From assembly GCA_900314795.1 (NCBI GenBank), contig OMWP01000018.1, forward strand, positions 1-49,125: 49,125 bases of DNA, in the 5' to 3' direction. The first letter of the stretch is position 1; the number at the start of each line of letters is the position of its first letter. The DNA is from an uncultured Eubacteriales bacterium. GTDB lineage: Bacteria > Bacillota > Clostridia > Oscillospirales > Acutalibacteraceae. The notes under the pieces were generated by a model. The model was not told where the DNA came from. It searched no databases and was given only the letters and a program-made list of their open reading frames with translations. The position numbers and the translations under genes are program-made. Positions 37,752 to 47,706 of this stretch are shown in pieces.

Positions 37752-37800
37752 CGGTTGAGATTGCCACGGAGTCGGGTTTACCGACTTCTCGCAATGACAT
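37752..37800. repeat. Dispersed palindromic repeat (copy before gltB)
   Basis: CGGTTGAGATTGCCACGG ... CTCGCAATGACAT with central palindrome AGTCGGGTTTACCGACT. It shares its ends with the copies at 31495 and 45607. Confidence 0.75.
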
Positions 37801-37827
37801 ATTATTTATTCGGAAAGGAAGGGTCAT

Positions 37828-40800
37828 ATGAATCAGACAAATAACCTTCTCTATCGAGAGTGCTTTGAACACGATAACTGCGGTATCGGCGCGGTCGTCA
37901 ATATCAAGGGCAAGCCCTCGCATACCACGGTCGACAATGCCCTGACGATCGTCGAGACCTTAGAGCACCGTGCCGGTAAGGACGCAGAGGGCAAGACCGG
38001 CGACGGCGTCGGAATCCTGCTCCAGATCTCAGACCGCTTCTTCCAAAAGGCATCAAAGGAATTGAACATCCCGATTGGTGCAAAGCGTGATTACGCGGTC
38101 GGTATGTTCTTCTTTCCGCAGCATGAGCTTCGACGCAACCAGGCGAAGAAGATGTTCGAGATCATCGCCGAGAAAGAAGACTTATCTGTTCTGGGCTGGA
38201 GAGAAGTTCCCTGCGACCCGAACGCGATCGGCAGCAAGGCGCGGGAGTGTATGCCAAAGATCGAGCAGTGCTTCATCAACCGCCCTCAGGATATCAAGCG
38301 CGGGATCGACTTTGACCGCAAGCTCTATGTGGTGCGGCGATCCTTTGAGCAGAGCAATGAGGACACCTACGTCGCCTCGCTGTCGTCGAGAACGATCGTG
38401 TATAAGGGCATGTTCCTCGTCGGCGATCTCAGGCGGTTTTATCTTGATTTAGAGGACGAGGCGTATGAGAGCGCGATCGCTCTGGTGCATTCGCGCTTTT
38501 CGACCAACACCTTCCCGAGCTGGCAGAAGGCGCACCCGAACTGTATGATCGTGCATAACGGCGAGATCAACACTATCCGCGGCAACAGCGACAAGATGCT
38601 CGCGCGTGAAGAAAACATGGCTTCGCAATATCTGATGGGCGACATGGACAAGGTGCTTCCGGTCATAAATCCCGACGGCTCGGATTCTGCGCGGTTGGAT
38701 AACACTTTGGAATTCTTGGTGATGAGTGGAATGGAGCTGCCGCTTGCCGTGATGATCACTATTCCAGAGCCGTGGGACAACAACGACGCGATCTCGCAAA
38801 AGGAACGCGACTTTTATCAATACTACGCGACGATGATGGAGCCGTGGGACGGTCCCGCGTCGATCCTGTTCTCGGACGGCGATATGATGGGCGCGGTGCT
38901 CGACAGAAACGGACTGAGGCCGTCGAGATACTATATCACCGACGACGATCATCTGATCCTGAGCTCCGAGGTCGGAGCCCTGCCGATCCCCGCTGAAAGG
39001 ATCGTGAAGAAGGAGCGCCTCCATCCGGGCAAGATGCTGCTCGTGGACACCGTGCAGGGAAGATTGATCGGCGATGAAGAGATCAAGCTGCATTATGCTT
39101 CCAAAGCTCCCTACGGCGAATGGCTCGACAGCAACCTGACCCGCCTGAAATATCTGAAGGTGCCGAACGCAAAGGTGGAGGAGCACCACAGGGAGGAGCG
39201 CCGCCGCCTGCAAAAGGCATTCGGCTACACCTATGAGGACGTGATGACGTCGATCCTGCCGATGGCGCAGAACGGCTCGGAGCCGATCGCCGCGATGGGA
39301 TCTGATAAACCGCTTGCGGTCTTGTCCGATCAGCCGCAGCCGCTGTTCGATTATTTCAAACAGAACTTCGCGCAGGTGACCAATCCGCCGATCGACGCAA
39401 TCCGCGAGGAGATCGTCACCTCGACCACGATCTATATCGGTAAGGACGGCAATCTGCTGGAGGAAAAGGCAGATAACTGCAAGGTCATCAAGGTCGTCAA
39501 CCCGATCCTGACCTCGACGGGACTGCTCAAGCTCAAGAGGATGAACCTGCCCGGCTTCAAGGTCGCCGAGATCCCGATCCTGTATTATAAAAACACCAAA
39601 CTCAGCAAGGCGATACGCCGCCTGTATGTGGAAGCGGACAAGGCGAGCGCCGCGGGAGCGAATATCCTGATCCTCTCCGACAGGGGCGTGGACGAAAACC
39701 ATCTGGCGATCCCGTCGCTGCTCGCGGTATCGGCGCTGCATCAGCATTTAGTCGCGACAAAGCGCAGGACAGCCCTCTCCATCGTGCTCGAAAGCGGAGA
39801 GCCGCGAGAGGTGCACCACTTCGCGACCCTGCTCGCCTACGGCGCAAGCGCGGTCAATCCGTATCTGGCGCTCGAGACGATCCATGAGCTGATCCACGAC
39901 GATCTGCTCGACAAGGATTACTATGCGGCGATCGAGGACTATAACAACGCCGTTTTGCACGGTATCGTGAAGATCGCGTCAAAGATGGGTATCTCGACCC
40001 TGCAATCCTATCAGGGTTCCAAGAACTTTGAAGCGCTGGGACTCAGCGATAAGCTGATCGACGAATACTTTACGGGTACGGTCAGCCGTATCGGCGGTAT
40101 CACGCTTGAGGATATCGAGCAGAACGTCGACCGTCTGCACTCAGCGGCATTTGATCCGCTCGGGCTCACAGTGAATGAAGAGCTCGAGTCGCGCGGCAGT
40201 CATAAAAGCCGCAGCGGTAAGGAGGAACACCTCTATAATCCGCAGACGATCCACGCATTACAGGCGGCGACAAGAAATAACGATTATAAGCTATTCAAGG
40301 AATACTCCCGTATGCTCAATGAAGAAATGCAGCCGGTCAGTATCCGCGGACTATTTGATTTTAACTACGCCGATACGCCGATCTCGCTCGACGAGGTTGA
40401 AAGCGTTGACAGTATCGTCAGGCGCTTCAAGACGGGCGCGATGTCCTACGGCTCGATCTCTCAGGAGGCGCATGAGGCGTTGGCGCTCGCCATGAATATG
40501 CTGGGCGGCAAGAGCAATTCCGGCGAGGGCGGCGAAAGCCCCGAACGGTTAGCAACAAAGGGCACCAAGCACAACCGATGCTCGGCAATCAAGCAGGTGG
40601 CTTCCGGCCGTTTCGGTGTGACCTCGACCTATCTCAACTCTGCCGATGAGCTCCAGATCAAAATGGCGCAGGGCGCAAAGCCCGGCGAGGGCGGTCATCT
40701 GCCGGGAATGAAGGTCTATCCGTGGATCGCAAAGACCCGCCATTCCACGCCCGGCGTGTCGCTGATCTCACCGCCGCCGCATCACGATATCTATTCGATC

Positions 40801-42357
40801 GAGGATCTGGCTCAGCTGATCTATGATCTGAAAAACGCAAACAAAAAGGCGCGTATTTCCGTCAAGCTCGTCTCGGAAGCAGGCGTAGGCACGGTAGCCG
40901 CAGGCGTTGCGAAGGCAGGCGCAGAGGTCATCCTGATCTCAGGCTATGACGGCGGAACAGGCGCCGCGCCGCGCAGCTCGATCTATAACGCGGGACTTCC
41001 GTGGGAGCTCGGTCTTGCCGAAGCGCACCAAACGCTCCTGCTCAACGGACTGCGGCATAAGGTCGTCATTGAGACAGACGGCAAGCTGATGACAGGTCGC
41101 GACGTCGCGATCGCGGCGATCCTCGGTGCGGAGGAATTCGGCTTTGCGACCGCGCCGCTGGTGACCTTGGGCTGTGCGATGATGCGCGTCTGCAACCTCG
41201 ACACCTGCCCCTTCGGCGTAGCAACGCAAAACCCCGAGCTGAGAAAACGCTTTATGGGCAAGCCCGAGTACGTCGTCAACTTCATGCGCTTTATCGCACA
41301 GGAACTGCGCGAATATATGGCGCGGCTGGGCGTGCGTACCGTCGACGAGCTGATCGGACGAAAGGATCTCTTGAAAAAGCGAGAGGATATCTCCGAGCGC
41401 GAAAAGCAGATCGATGTGTCCGCTATTCTCGATCACAACCTTGATAAATCATCGATCCGCTATGTTGAGAAAGACCCCTATGACTTCAAACTCTCCGATA
41501 CACTCGATGAAAAGGTGATCATCAAAGCGTTCAAAAAAGCACTGCGCGAGGGCAAGTCGGCTCAGATAGAGATTGATGTCCGCAACACCGACCGCTCCCT
41601 CGGTACGGCGTTCGGCTCCGAGATCACCAAAAAATACGGCGAGGATCTCAAGGAGGATACCTACCGTATCGTCTGTAACGGCTCGGGTGGTCAGAGCTTC
41701 GGCGCGTTTATCCCGAGGGGCTTGACGATGGAGCTCAGGGGCGACAGCAACGACTATTTCGGTAAGGGCTTATCGGGCGGCAAGCTGATTGTATATCCCG
41801 ATAAGAAAAGCCGCTTTAAGGCGGAGGAGAACATCATTATCGGCAACGTCGCTCTCTACGGCGCGACAAGCGGCAAGGCGTTTATCAACGGTATCGCCGG
41901 CGAGCGCTTCTGCGTCCGCAACTCGGGCGCGACAGCCGTCGTCGAGGGCGTCGGCGAGCATGGCTGTGAATATATGACAGGCGGCAAGGTCGTCATCCTC
42001 GGCAGTACAGGCAAGAATTTTGCCGCCGGTATGTCGGGCGGCGTCGCCTATGTGCTGGATGAACACCATCACCTGTATAAGCGATTGAACAAGGAACTGG
42101 TCGAGTGCACAGAGCTAAGCGAGCAGAAGGATATCGACGAATTAAAAGCGCTGATCACGGAGCATGTGGAAGCGACAGGCTCCGAAAAGGGCAAGCGAAT
42201 TCTCAGTGACTTTGACGCGTATCTGCCGAAGTTCAAAAAAATCATCCCTCACGATTACAGGATCATTACCGAAGCGATCGAGGCAGGCAAGCAGAACGGT
42301 CTTGATGAGGACAGCGCCAAGATCGAAGCCTTCTATCAACTGATCCGCTCGAGATAA
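37828..42357 (+). CDS. gltB: Glutamate synthase large subunit
   Basis: 1509 residues, full length for bacterial GOGAT. A 17-residue propeptide precedes Cys18 in HDNCGIGAVV, the glutaminase nucleophile after processing. Later blocks: LEHRAGKDAEGKTGDG, HSRFSTNTFPSW and HNGEINTIRGN in the amidotransferase; FMN barrel with KTGAMSYGSISQEAHEALA, NSGEGGE and KPGEGGHLPG; cluster cysteines in CAMMRVCNLDTCPFGVA; and a C-terminal beta-helix rich in G repeats. It converts glutamine and 2-oxoglutarate to two glutamates. gltD follows after 13 bases. GGAAGGG precedes the ATG. Confidence 0.97.
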   Translation: MNQTNNLLYRECFEHDNCGIGAVVNIKGKPSHTTVDNALTIVETLEHRAGKDAEGKTGDGVGILLQISDRFFQKASKELNIPIGAKRDYAVGMFFFPQHELRRNQAKKMFEIIAEKEDLSVLGWREVPCDPNAIGSKARECMPKIEQCFINRPQDIKRGIDFDRKLYVVRRSFEQSNEDTYVASLSSRTIVYKGMFLVGDLRRFYLDLEDEAYESAIALVHSRFSTNTFPSWQKAHPNCMIVHNGEINTIRGNSDKMLAREENMASQYLMGDMDKVLPVINPDGSDSARLDNTLEFLVMSGMELPLAVMITIPEPWDNNDAISQKERDFYQYYATMMEPWDGPASILFSDGDMMGAVLDRNGLRPSRYYITDDDHLILSSEVGALPIPAERIVKKERLHPGKMLLVDTVQGRLIGDEEIKLHYASKAPYGEWLDSNLTRLKYLKVPNAKVEEHHREERRRLQKAFGYTYEDVMTSILPMAQNGSEPIAAMGSDKPLAVLSDQPQPLFDYFKQNFAQVTNPPIDAIREEIVTSTTIYIGKDGNLLEEKADNCKVIKVVNPILTSTGLLKLKRMNLPGFKVAEIPILYYKNTKLSKAIRRLYVEADKASAAGANILILSDRGVDENHLAIPSLLAVSALHQHLVATKRRTALSIVLESGEPREVHHFATLLAYGASAVNPYLALETIHELIHDDLLDKDYYAAIEDYNNAVLHGIVKIASKMGISTLQSYQGSKNFEALGLSDKLIDEYFTGTVSRIGGITLEDIEQNVDRLHSAAFDPLGLTVNEELESRGSHKSRSGKEEHLYNPQTIHALQAATRNNDYKLFKEYSRMLNEEMQPVSIRGLFDFNYADTPISLDEVESVDSIVRRFKTGAMSYGSISQEAHEALALAMNMLGGKSNSGEGGESPERLATKGTKHNRCSAIKQVASGRFGVTSTYLNSADELQIKMAQGAKPGEGGHLPGMKVYPWIAKTRHSTPGVSLISPPPHHDIYSIEDLAQLIYDLKNANKKARISVKLVSEAGVGTVAAGVAKAGAEVILISGYDGGTGAAPRSSIYNAGLPWELGLAEAHQTLLLNGLRHKVVIETDGKLMTGRDVAIAAILGAEEFGFATAPLVTLGCAMMRVCNLDTCPFGVATQNPELRKRFMGKPEYVVNFMRFIAQELREYMARLGVRTVDELIGRKDLLKKREDISEREKQIDVSAILDHNLDKSSIRYVEKDPYDFKLSDTLDEKVIIKAFKKALREGKSAQIEIDVRNTDRSLGTAFGSEITKKYGEDLKEDTYRIVCNGSGGQSFGAFIPRGLTMELRGDSNDYFGKGLSGGKLIVYPDKKSRFKAEENIIIGNVALYGATSGKAFINGIAGERFCVRNSGATAVVEGVGEHGCEYMTGGKVVILGSTGKNFAAGMSGGVAYVLDEHHHLYKRLNKELVECTELSEQKDIDELKALITEHVEATGSEKGKRILSDFDAYLPKFKKIIPHDYRIITEAIEAGKQNGLDEDSAKIEAFYQLIRSR

Positions 42358-42370
42358 GGAGGAGTGCAGT

Positions 42371-43855
42371 ATGGGAAATCCCAACGGATTTATGGAATAT
42401 ACACGACAGGATAATCCCGCGTCGGCCGTGGAAGAACGCATCAAAAATTATAACGAATTCCACACCCCGATCAGTGAAACGGAGCGAAAGCACCAGGGTG
42501 AGCGGTGTATGCACTGCGGCGTTCCGTTCTGTCAGTCAGGCTTGCCGATCAGCGGTATGGTGTCGGGCTGTCCGCTGAATAACCTGATTCCCGAGTGGAA
42601 CAATCTTGTCAGTTTCGGCGCTTGGAAACAGGCGTACAACCGTCTGAAAATGACCAACAGCTTCCCCGAGTTCACCTCCCGCGTGTGTCCCGCTCTATGT
42701 GAAAAGGCGTGTACCTGCGGCGCTAACGGCGATCCTGTCACCGTCCGCGCCAATGAATATGACATCATCGAAACAGCCTATCAGGAGGGCTGGGCTGCAC
42801 CTCAGCCGCCCAAACAGCGGACAGGCAAAAAGATCGCCGTCGTCGGCTCGGGTCCCTCGGGACTTACCGCCGCCGATCAGCTCAACCGCCGCGGACACTG
42901 CGTCACGGTATATGAGCGGAGCGACCGCGTCGGCGGACTGCTGATGTACGGTATCCCGAACATGAAGCTCGAAAAGCAGATCATCGAGCGCAAGATCAAC
43001 GTGATGGAAGCGGAAGGCGTTACATTCAAAGTAAACGTCAACGTCGGCGTCGATATATCTGCCGAAGAGTTACTCTCTCAATATGATCGTGTGATCCTCG
43101 CGTGTGGCGCATCCCACCCGCGCGATATCGCGGTCGAAGGGCGCGAAGCGGACGGCGTGTATTTTGCGGTCGATTTCCTGAAATCGACCACCAAGGCGCT
43201 GCTCGATAACGGCTTGCAGGAGGGATCCTATATCTCCGCAAGGGACAAGAACGTCCTGATCGTCGGGGGCGGCGATACCGGCAACGACTGCGTCGGTACC
43301 TGCGTTCGTCACGGCGCGAAGAGCGTCATCCAGCTTGAGATGATGCCCAAACTCCCCGACTCCCGAACCGAGGATAATCCGTGGCCGGAATGGCCGCGCG
43401 TCTGTAAGACCGATTACGGTCAGGAGGAAGCCGCCGCGGTTTACGGCAGCGATCCGAGAGTTTATCAAACGACCGTGAAACAACTAATCAGCGATGAGAG
43501 CGGAAAACTGAAACAGGCGGTGCTCGTGAAGCTGACCGCCGAGAAGGATGATGCGACCGGACGGCTGAAAATGGTGCCGATCGATGGAAGCGAAACCACA
43601 GTCGACGTCGATCTGCTGTTGATCGCGGCAGGCTTCTTGGGCAGTGAGAGCTATGTTACCGATGCGTTCGGCGTGGCTCTCGACAGCAGAACGAATGTGC
43701 AGACAGAAACAGGCAGTCATCAGACCTCTGTTGACAGGGTGTTTACGGCGGGTGATATGCACCGCGGTCAGTCGCTGGTGGTATGGGCGATCCGCGAGGG
43801 CAGAGACTGCGCCCGCGAGGTGGACGAAAGCCTGATGGGATATACAAACCTATAA
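42371..43855 (+). CDS. gltD: Glutamate synthase small subunit
   Basis: 494 residues. The N-terminal cysteines for 4Fe-4S clusters are in CMHCGVPFC, SGCPLNN and CPALCEKACTC. The FAD site is VVGSGPSGLTAADQL, the NAD(P)H site LIVGGGDTGNDCVGT, and a last FAD motif lies in VFTAGDMHRGQSLVVWAI. It feeds electrons from NAD(P)H to GltB. GGAGGAG precedes the ATG. The protein at 35509-37701 shares this core but adds ferredoxin domains. Confidence 0.97.
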   Translation: MGNPNGFMEYTRQDNPASAVEERIKNYNEFHTPISETERKHQGERCMHCGVPFCQSGLPISGMVSGCPLNNLIPEWNNLVSFGAWKQAYNRLKMTNSFPEFTSRVCPALCEKACTCGANGDPVTVRANEYDIIETAYQEGWAAPQPPKQRTGKKIAVVGSGPSGLTAADQLNRRGHCVTVYERSDRVGGLLMYGIPNMKLEKQIIERKINVMEAEGVTFKVNVNVGVDISAEELLSQYDRVILACGASHPRDIAVEGREADGVYFAVDFLKSTTKALLDNGLQEGSYISARDKNVLIVGGGDTGNDCVGTCVRHGAKSVIQLEMMPKLPDSRTEDNPWPEWPRVCKTDYGQEEAAAVYGSDPRVYQTTVKQLISDESGKLKQAVLVKLTAEKDDATGRLKMVPIDGSETTVDVDLLLIAAGFLGSESYVTDAFGVALDSRTNVQTETGSHQTSVDRVFTAGDMHRGQSLVVWAIREGRDCAREVDESLMGYTNL

Positions 43856-43869
43856 TCAGGCTTCCTTGA

Positions 43870-43980
43870 TGTAGGGACGACCATTGGTCGTCCGCAGAAT
43901 GACGAGCGCTTTTATTGTCGAAATCGTTAGATAGAAAAACTGCGTTTATACCATGCGGACGGTCGATGACCGTCCCTACA
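43870..43980. repeat. 111-bp MITE-like element with palindromic terminal inverted repeats
   Basis: Left end TGTAGGGACGACCATTGGTC continues GTCCGCA; the right end is its near-complement (TGCGGACGG...CCGTCCCTACA). Each 27-base end is itself a palindrome (GGACGACC/GGTCGTCC). The middle has no gene. It fills the gltD-pyrG gap and could end the gltD transcript. Confidence 0.7.
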
Positions 43981-44015
43981 AATAACGTATGATATTGAAA
44001 TTGGAAGGTATTATT

Positions 44016-45608
44016 ATGACAAAATATATATTTGTAACCGGAGGCGTTGTGTCGGGACTGGGCAAGGGCATCACCGCCGCCTCACTCGGCAGACTGCTGA
44101 AAGCGCGCGGCTTGAAGGTCGCCGCCCAGAAGCTCGACCCGTATATCAACGTCGATCCCGGCACCATGAGTCCGTACCAGCACGGCGAGGTGTATGTGAC
44201 CGAGGACGGCGCCGAGACCGACCTCGACCTCGGTCATTATGAGCGGTTTATTGATGAGAATCTGAACAAATACAGTAACCTCACCACAGGTAAGGTCTAC
44301 TCGAACGTGCTCAACAAGGAGCGTCACGGTGAGTACCTCGGCAAGACGGTACAGGTGATCCCGCATATCACGGACGAGATCAAGCGCTTCATATACAGCG
44401 TCGGCAAAAAGACTGACGCGGACGTCGTCATCACCGAGATCGGCGGCACGATCGGCGATATCGAGAGCCAGCCCTTCATCGAGGCGATCCGCCAGGTAGG
44501 TCATGAGGTCGGCGAGGACAACCGCCTGTATATCCATGTGACCCTCGTGCCGTATCTCAAAGCGTCAGGCGAGCATAAGAGCAAGCCCACCCAGCACTCT
44601 GTGAAGGAATTACAGGGCTTCGGCGTATCGCCCGATATCATCATCCTGCGTACCGATGAGCCGATCACCGACAAGGGAATTTTCGATAAGATCGCAGGCT
44701 TCTGCAACGTATGGCCTGACTGCGTGATCGAGAATCTCACCCTGCCCGTGCTGTATGAAGCGCCCTTGATGCTCGAGAAGGCGCACCTCTCCGATATCGT
44801 ATGCCGCGAGCTGAATCTGAAATCCCACAAGCCCGATCTGAGCGACTGGGAGCACATGGTCGATCGTATCAAGACGCGTGAAAGGGTAGTCAAGATCGGT
44901 CTGGTGGGCAAGTATGTGGAGCTGCACGACGCTTATCTCAGCGTAGCCGAAGCACTCCGTCATGCGGGCTACTATCAGGGCGCGTCGGTTGAGATCAAGT
45001 GGATCGACGCGGAAAGTATCACTGCGGAGAACGTCGATGATATCCTCGGCGAGACTGACGGCATCATTGTCCCGGGCGGCTTCGGTCAGCGCGGGATCGA
45101 GGGCATGATCATCGCCGCGCAGTATGCGAGAGAGCATGAGATGCCGTACTTCGGCATTTGTCTGGGTATGCAGATCGCGGTCATCGAATACGCAAGAAAT
45201 GTCGCGGGCATCAAAAAAGCGAACTCCGGAGAGTTCGCTCAGAATGTTCCCAAGGTGATCGATTTTATGCCGGGACAGAACGATGAGATTGACAAGGGCG
45301 GCACCCTGCGCCTCGGCGCGTATCCGTGCATCGTGCAGGAAAACACGACAATGTACAGTGCATACAATGCTCGAGAGATCAGCGAGCGCCACCGTCATCG
45401 CTATGAGTTCAACAACGAGTATCGTGACGCACTGCAAAACGCCGGACTGGTACTGTCGGGCTTATCTCCCGACGGCAGATTAGTCGAAACGGTCGAGCTC
45501 AGCGACAGACCGTTCTACGTCGGTGTGCAGTATCACCCAGAGTTCAAATCTCGTCCCAACAAGCCGCATCCGCTGTTCTCAGCCTTCATCAAAGCGGCAT
45601 TACAATAA
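44016..45608 (+). CDS. pyrG: CTP synthase
   Basis: 530 residues. The ATG at 44016 follows GGAAGG and gives the canonical start [20 protein letters not shown] with the ATP-binding loop. [14 protein letters not shown] is the synthetase signature. The C-terminal class I amidotransferase has Cys in FGICLGMQ and His-Glu in [10 protein letters not shown]. It aminates UTP to CTP with glutamine. Confidence 0.97.
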   Translation: MTKYIFVTGGVVSGLGKGITAASLGRLLKARGLKVAAQKLDPYINVDPGTMSPYQHGEVYVTEDGAETDLDLGHYERFIDENLNKYSNLTTGKVYSNVLNKERHGEYLGKTVQVIPHITDEIKRFIYSVGKKTDADVVITEIGGTIGDIESQPFIEAIRQVGHEVGEDNRLYIHVTLVPYLKASGEHKSKPTQHSVKELQGFGVSPDIIILRTDEPITDKGIFDKIAGFCNVWPDCVIENLTLPVLYEAPLMLEKAHLSDIVCRELNLKSHKPDLSDWEHMVDRIKTRERVVKIGLVGKYVELHDAYLSVAEALRHAGYYQGASVEIKWIDAESITAENVDDILGETDGIIVPGGFGQRGIEGMIIAAQYAREHEMPYFGICLGMQIAVIEYARNVAGIKKANSGEFAQNVPKVIDFMPGQNDEIDKGGTLRLGAYPCIVQENTTMYSAYNAREISERHRHRYEFNNEYRDALQNAGLVLSGLSPDGRLVETVELSDRPFYVGVQYHPEFKSRPNKPHPLFSAFIKAALQ

Positions 45609-45654
45609 GTCGTTGCGAGGGAATGACACACTGGTCATCCCGCGGCAATCAACC
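45607..45654. repeat. Dispersed palindromic repeat (copy after pyrG)
   Basis: GTCGTTGCGAGGGAATGACA ... GGTCATCCCGCGGCAATCAACC, in the opposite orientation to the copies at 31495 and 37752. The inner stem GGGAATGACA/TGGTCATCCC could help end the pyrG transcript. Confidence 0.7.
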
Positions 45655-45699
45655 CTTTTGTCGGTATGACGGCCGTTAACTCTCCGGTCGTATTCCGTT

Positions 45700-45779
45700 C
45701 AGCCTGACAGCAAAAGCATGAGTCCGTCTTTTGTGCCTTGTCACAAAGTCCCTTCCGAGTTGCTTTTGTTGTCAGGCTG
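45700..45779. repeat. Long imperfect hairpin of unknown type
   Basis: Arms CAGCCTGACAGCAAAAGC (45700-45717) and GCTTTTGTTGTCAGGCTG (45762-45779) pair almost completely. Inside, TTTGTG/CACAAA forms a second stem. There is no gene here. It may be a mobile miniature element or a structured RNA. The rest of 45655-45959 shows no gene I can support. Confidence 0.65.
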
Positions 45780-45959
45780 TTTGTTATGTCAAAATCCATT
45801 CGACTTTGACCGTCTCTTGTGCTCTGTTGTACAGATGATTCATTTTGCAACCCATGTCATTGTGCTCTCAGCTTGGTGCCATCATTGTGTAAGGGAAAGT
45901 TCAAAAAGACAAATGTGCGGATTATCGAAATGGTAGAAATACAAAGCCATGGTTTTATG

Positions 45960-46041
45960 GGGGGTGCGTAAGCCGCTCATTTGGGAGAGCGCTTGGTTCG
46001 CATTCAAGAGGTCAGCGGTTCGAATCCGCTTATCTCCACCA
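45960..46041 (+). tRNA. tRNA-Ala(CGC)-like gene with an aberrant 5' part
   Basis: From the D-stem on, the fold is normal: GCTC/GAGC D-arm, CTTGG-TTCGCAT-TCAAG anticodon arm (CGC), AGCGG-TTCGAAT-CCGCT T-arm, TATCTCC, A73 and encoded CCA. The 5' GGGGGTG pairs with TATCTCC only with three G-U pairs, one of them G3-U70, the alanine identity pair. Eight bases (CGTAAGCC) stand between acceptor and D-stem where two are normal. It may be a damaged tRNA or an attachment-site copy. A terminator follows directly. Confidence 0.55.
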
Positions 46042-46045
46042 GAAA

Positions 46046-46085
46046 AATAACCGCTTGTTCATAACGAACAAGCGGTTATTTTTTG
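46046..46085. terminator. Terminator between the tRNA-like gene and the recombinase
   Basis: A perfect 15-bp stem AATAACCGCTTGTTC with its complement, 5-base loop, and T/A runs on both sides, so it can serve both convergent transcripts. Confidence 0.9.
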
Positions 46086-46089
46086 CTTA

Positions 46090-47706
46090 TTATGCGGTTA
46101 TCGGATAGCTCTCTGTTTCCTCCATCCCGAGGAAGAACTGGCGGATATTCATATTCAGCTCGATGTTCAGTTCATAGTTTCGGTAAACGTCGATTCGTTT
46201 GATCATCGAATTGATAATCATCTTTTTCGCTTCTATAGATGCGCTGTCATACAAGCTCGACCATGAAATGATCTCGTCGTACTGAACATTCAGATCTTTT
46301 ATAAGGTTCTCGGAAGATTCTACCTCACGCTGCGCTTCATCACAGCGTTCCTTTAAGCTCTGTACTCTTGCTTCGGATTCCTCGACCAATCCGGCGAGCA
46401 TCGTCTGCGAAAAGGCGCTCTCTCCCTGAATGGACTTTACGACCTCTGCGCGGAGCTTATTCAGCTTTTCGATCTCCTTAGCGTATTCGGACTGATGGCG
46501 CTTGAGATTCGTCTTTCTGATCGTCAGCTCCTCTTTGTACCTTGAGCTGATAACAGCGCTCTTGGGAACGCCCTTGATACGCTCAAAGATCTCTTTCACA
46601 ACACTTTCAACGATGCTGTCGAGCTTCTTTTGCATATAGATCGACTGACCGTCGCACACGGTAGCTTTCCTCGTCTTGCCGTAACAGACATAACGGATAC
46701 GGGGCTTCTTGACAAGGGTACCGTCCTTCTTCGTGTAATACTTGCAGGCGGTGGAGAGGTGGAGCCTTGAGCCGCAGTGACCGCAAAAGACATTGCCCGA
46801 CAACAGCGCATTGCCCTTCATATTCATCGGCACACGCGGTCTATTGTTCATCACGGCTGCTCTTTGACTTGCGATCTCCTGCGCCCTGTCGAACTGCTCC
46901 TGTGAAATGATCTGCAATTCAGGGATAAACGGGGAACGGCTGTCGCCGCTTCTGAGATACCCGGTGTAGGTCGGATTGTGGATGACATTACGGATGGTGT
47001 TGTACGACCATCGGTTCCCGGTAGGATTGGGATAATCACCGTCATTCAAAAGATTGGCGATCTTCTGCATACCGATACCCTCCTTGGTGTATTTATCAAA
47101 GATCAATCGGACGATTGCGGCGTCGTTCTCACTGACTTTCAGATCATACAGCTCATGCTTGCGCTTGTTCAGACGACCGCTCTTGACCAGCATATAACCG
47201 AGCGCGGGTGAGCCGCCTTTATAGTGTCCTTCCTCCACCATCTGACCGAGGCTGGTGCGTGTACGGATAGAGGTCTTTTCGCTCTCGCCGTCAGCCTGCC
47301 AAAATCGGATATAGTTGAGTAGCTTATCGATATGGTTATCAAAGCGCTGTTCACCCTCCTGTGTACTCCATACCTGAATGCCGTTTTTGACAAACCATTC
47401 GACAACGAACGGCGTTTCGTCGGCGATACGTCCGATTCGGTCGAACATGAACACAAGGAGGATATCGAACTTGCCCTTGCGGGCAAGCTCTTTGATCGCC
47501 TGAATCTTGTCACGGTTCTCGGCACGGATCTTGTGACCGGATACGCCGTCCTCCTGTTCCTCGTGAACAATCGTCCATCCCATTTTGTCGGCAAAGCGGT
47601 GACAGGCTTTGCGTTGCATTGGGATATCTGCTTCGTGATTGGTGTCATAGTCTACCTGCTTGTCTGTCGATACACGGTACAGGCAACATACACGATTCTT
47701 TTCCAT
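46090..47706 (-). CDS. Large serine recombinase (site-specific integrase of a mobile element)
   Basis: 538 residues. The catalytic Ser13 is in LYRVSTDKQ. The resolvase domain spans about 1-150 (DGVSGHKIRAENRDKI, FMFDRIGRIADET). The recombinase domain follows (GYMLVKSG, IFDKYTKEGIGMQKIANLL, NPTYTGYLRSG), then a zinc ribbon with CGHCGSRLHL and a second Cys pair (VCYGKTRKATVC), a long coiled coil (about 390-480), and IKRIDVYRNYEL near the end. Such enzymes insert and excise integrative elements. The ATG overlaps the stop of the small gene upstream (TAATG). A remnant of a close relative lies at 4945-5046. Confidence 0.95.
   Translation of the reverse strand: MEKNRVCCLYRVSTDKQVDYDTNHEADIPMQRKACHRFADKMGWTIVHEEQEDGVSGHKIRAENRDKIQAIKELARKGKFDILLVFMFDRIGRIADETPFVVEWFVKNGIQVWSTQEGEQRFDNHIDKLLNYIRFWQADGESEKTSIRTRTSLGQMVEEGHYKGGSPALGYMLVKSGRLNKRKHELYDLKVSENDAAIVRLIFDKYTKEGIGMQKIANLLNDGDYPNPTGNRWSYNTIRNVIHNPTYTGYLRSGDSRSPFIPELQIISQEQFDRAQEIASQRAAVMNNRPRVPMNMKGNALLSGNVFCGHCGSRLHLSTACKYYTKKDGTLVKKPRIRYVCYGKTRKATVCDGQSIYMQKKLDSIVESVVKEIFERIKGVPKSAVISSRYKEELTIRKTNLKRHQSEYAKEIEKLNKLRAEVVKSIQGESAFSQTMLAGLVEESEARVQSLKERCDEAQREVESSENLIKDLNVQYDEIISWSSLYDSASIEAKKMIINSMIKRIDVYRNYELNIELNMNIRQFFLGMEETESYPITA

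Noticed and set aside
38449-39747. Long minus-strand open frame (432 codons) opposite gltB
   Set aside because: It lies wholly within gltB, with no ribosome site and no family resemblance; codon-bias shadow.
45916-45959. A second tRNA 5' half (GCGGATT...) fused to the tRNA-Ala-like gene
   Set aside because: GCGGATT can pair with AATCCGC in the T-arm, but no D-arm, anticodon arm or T-arm can be built for such a molecule. Probably chance.
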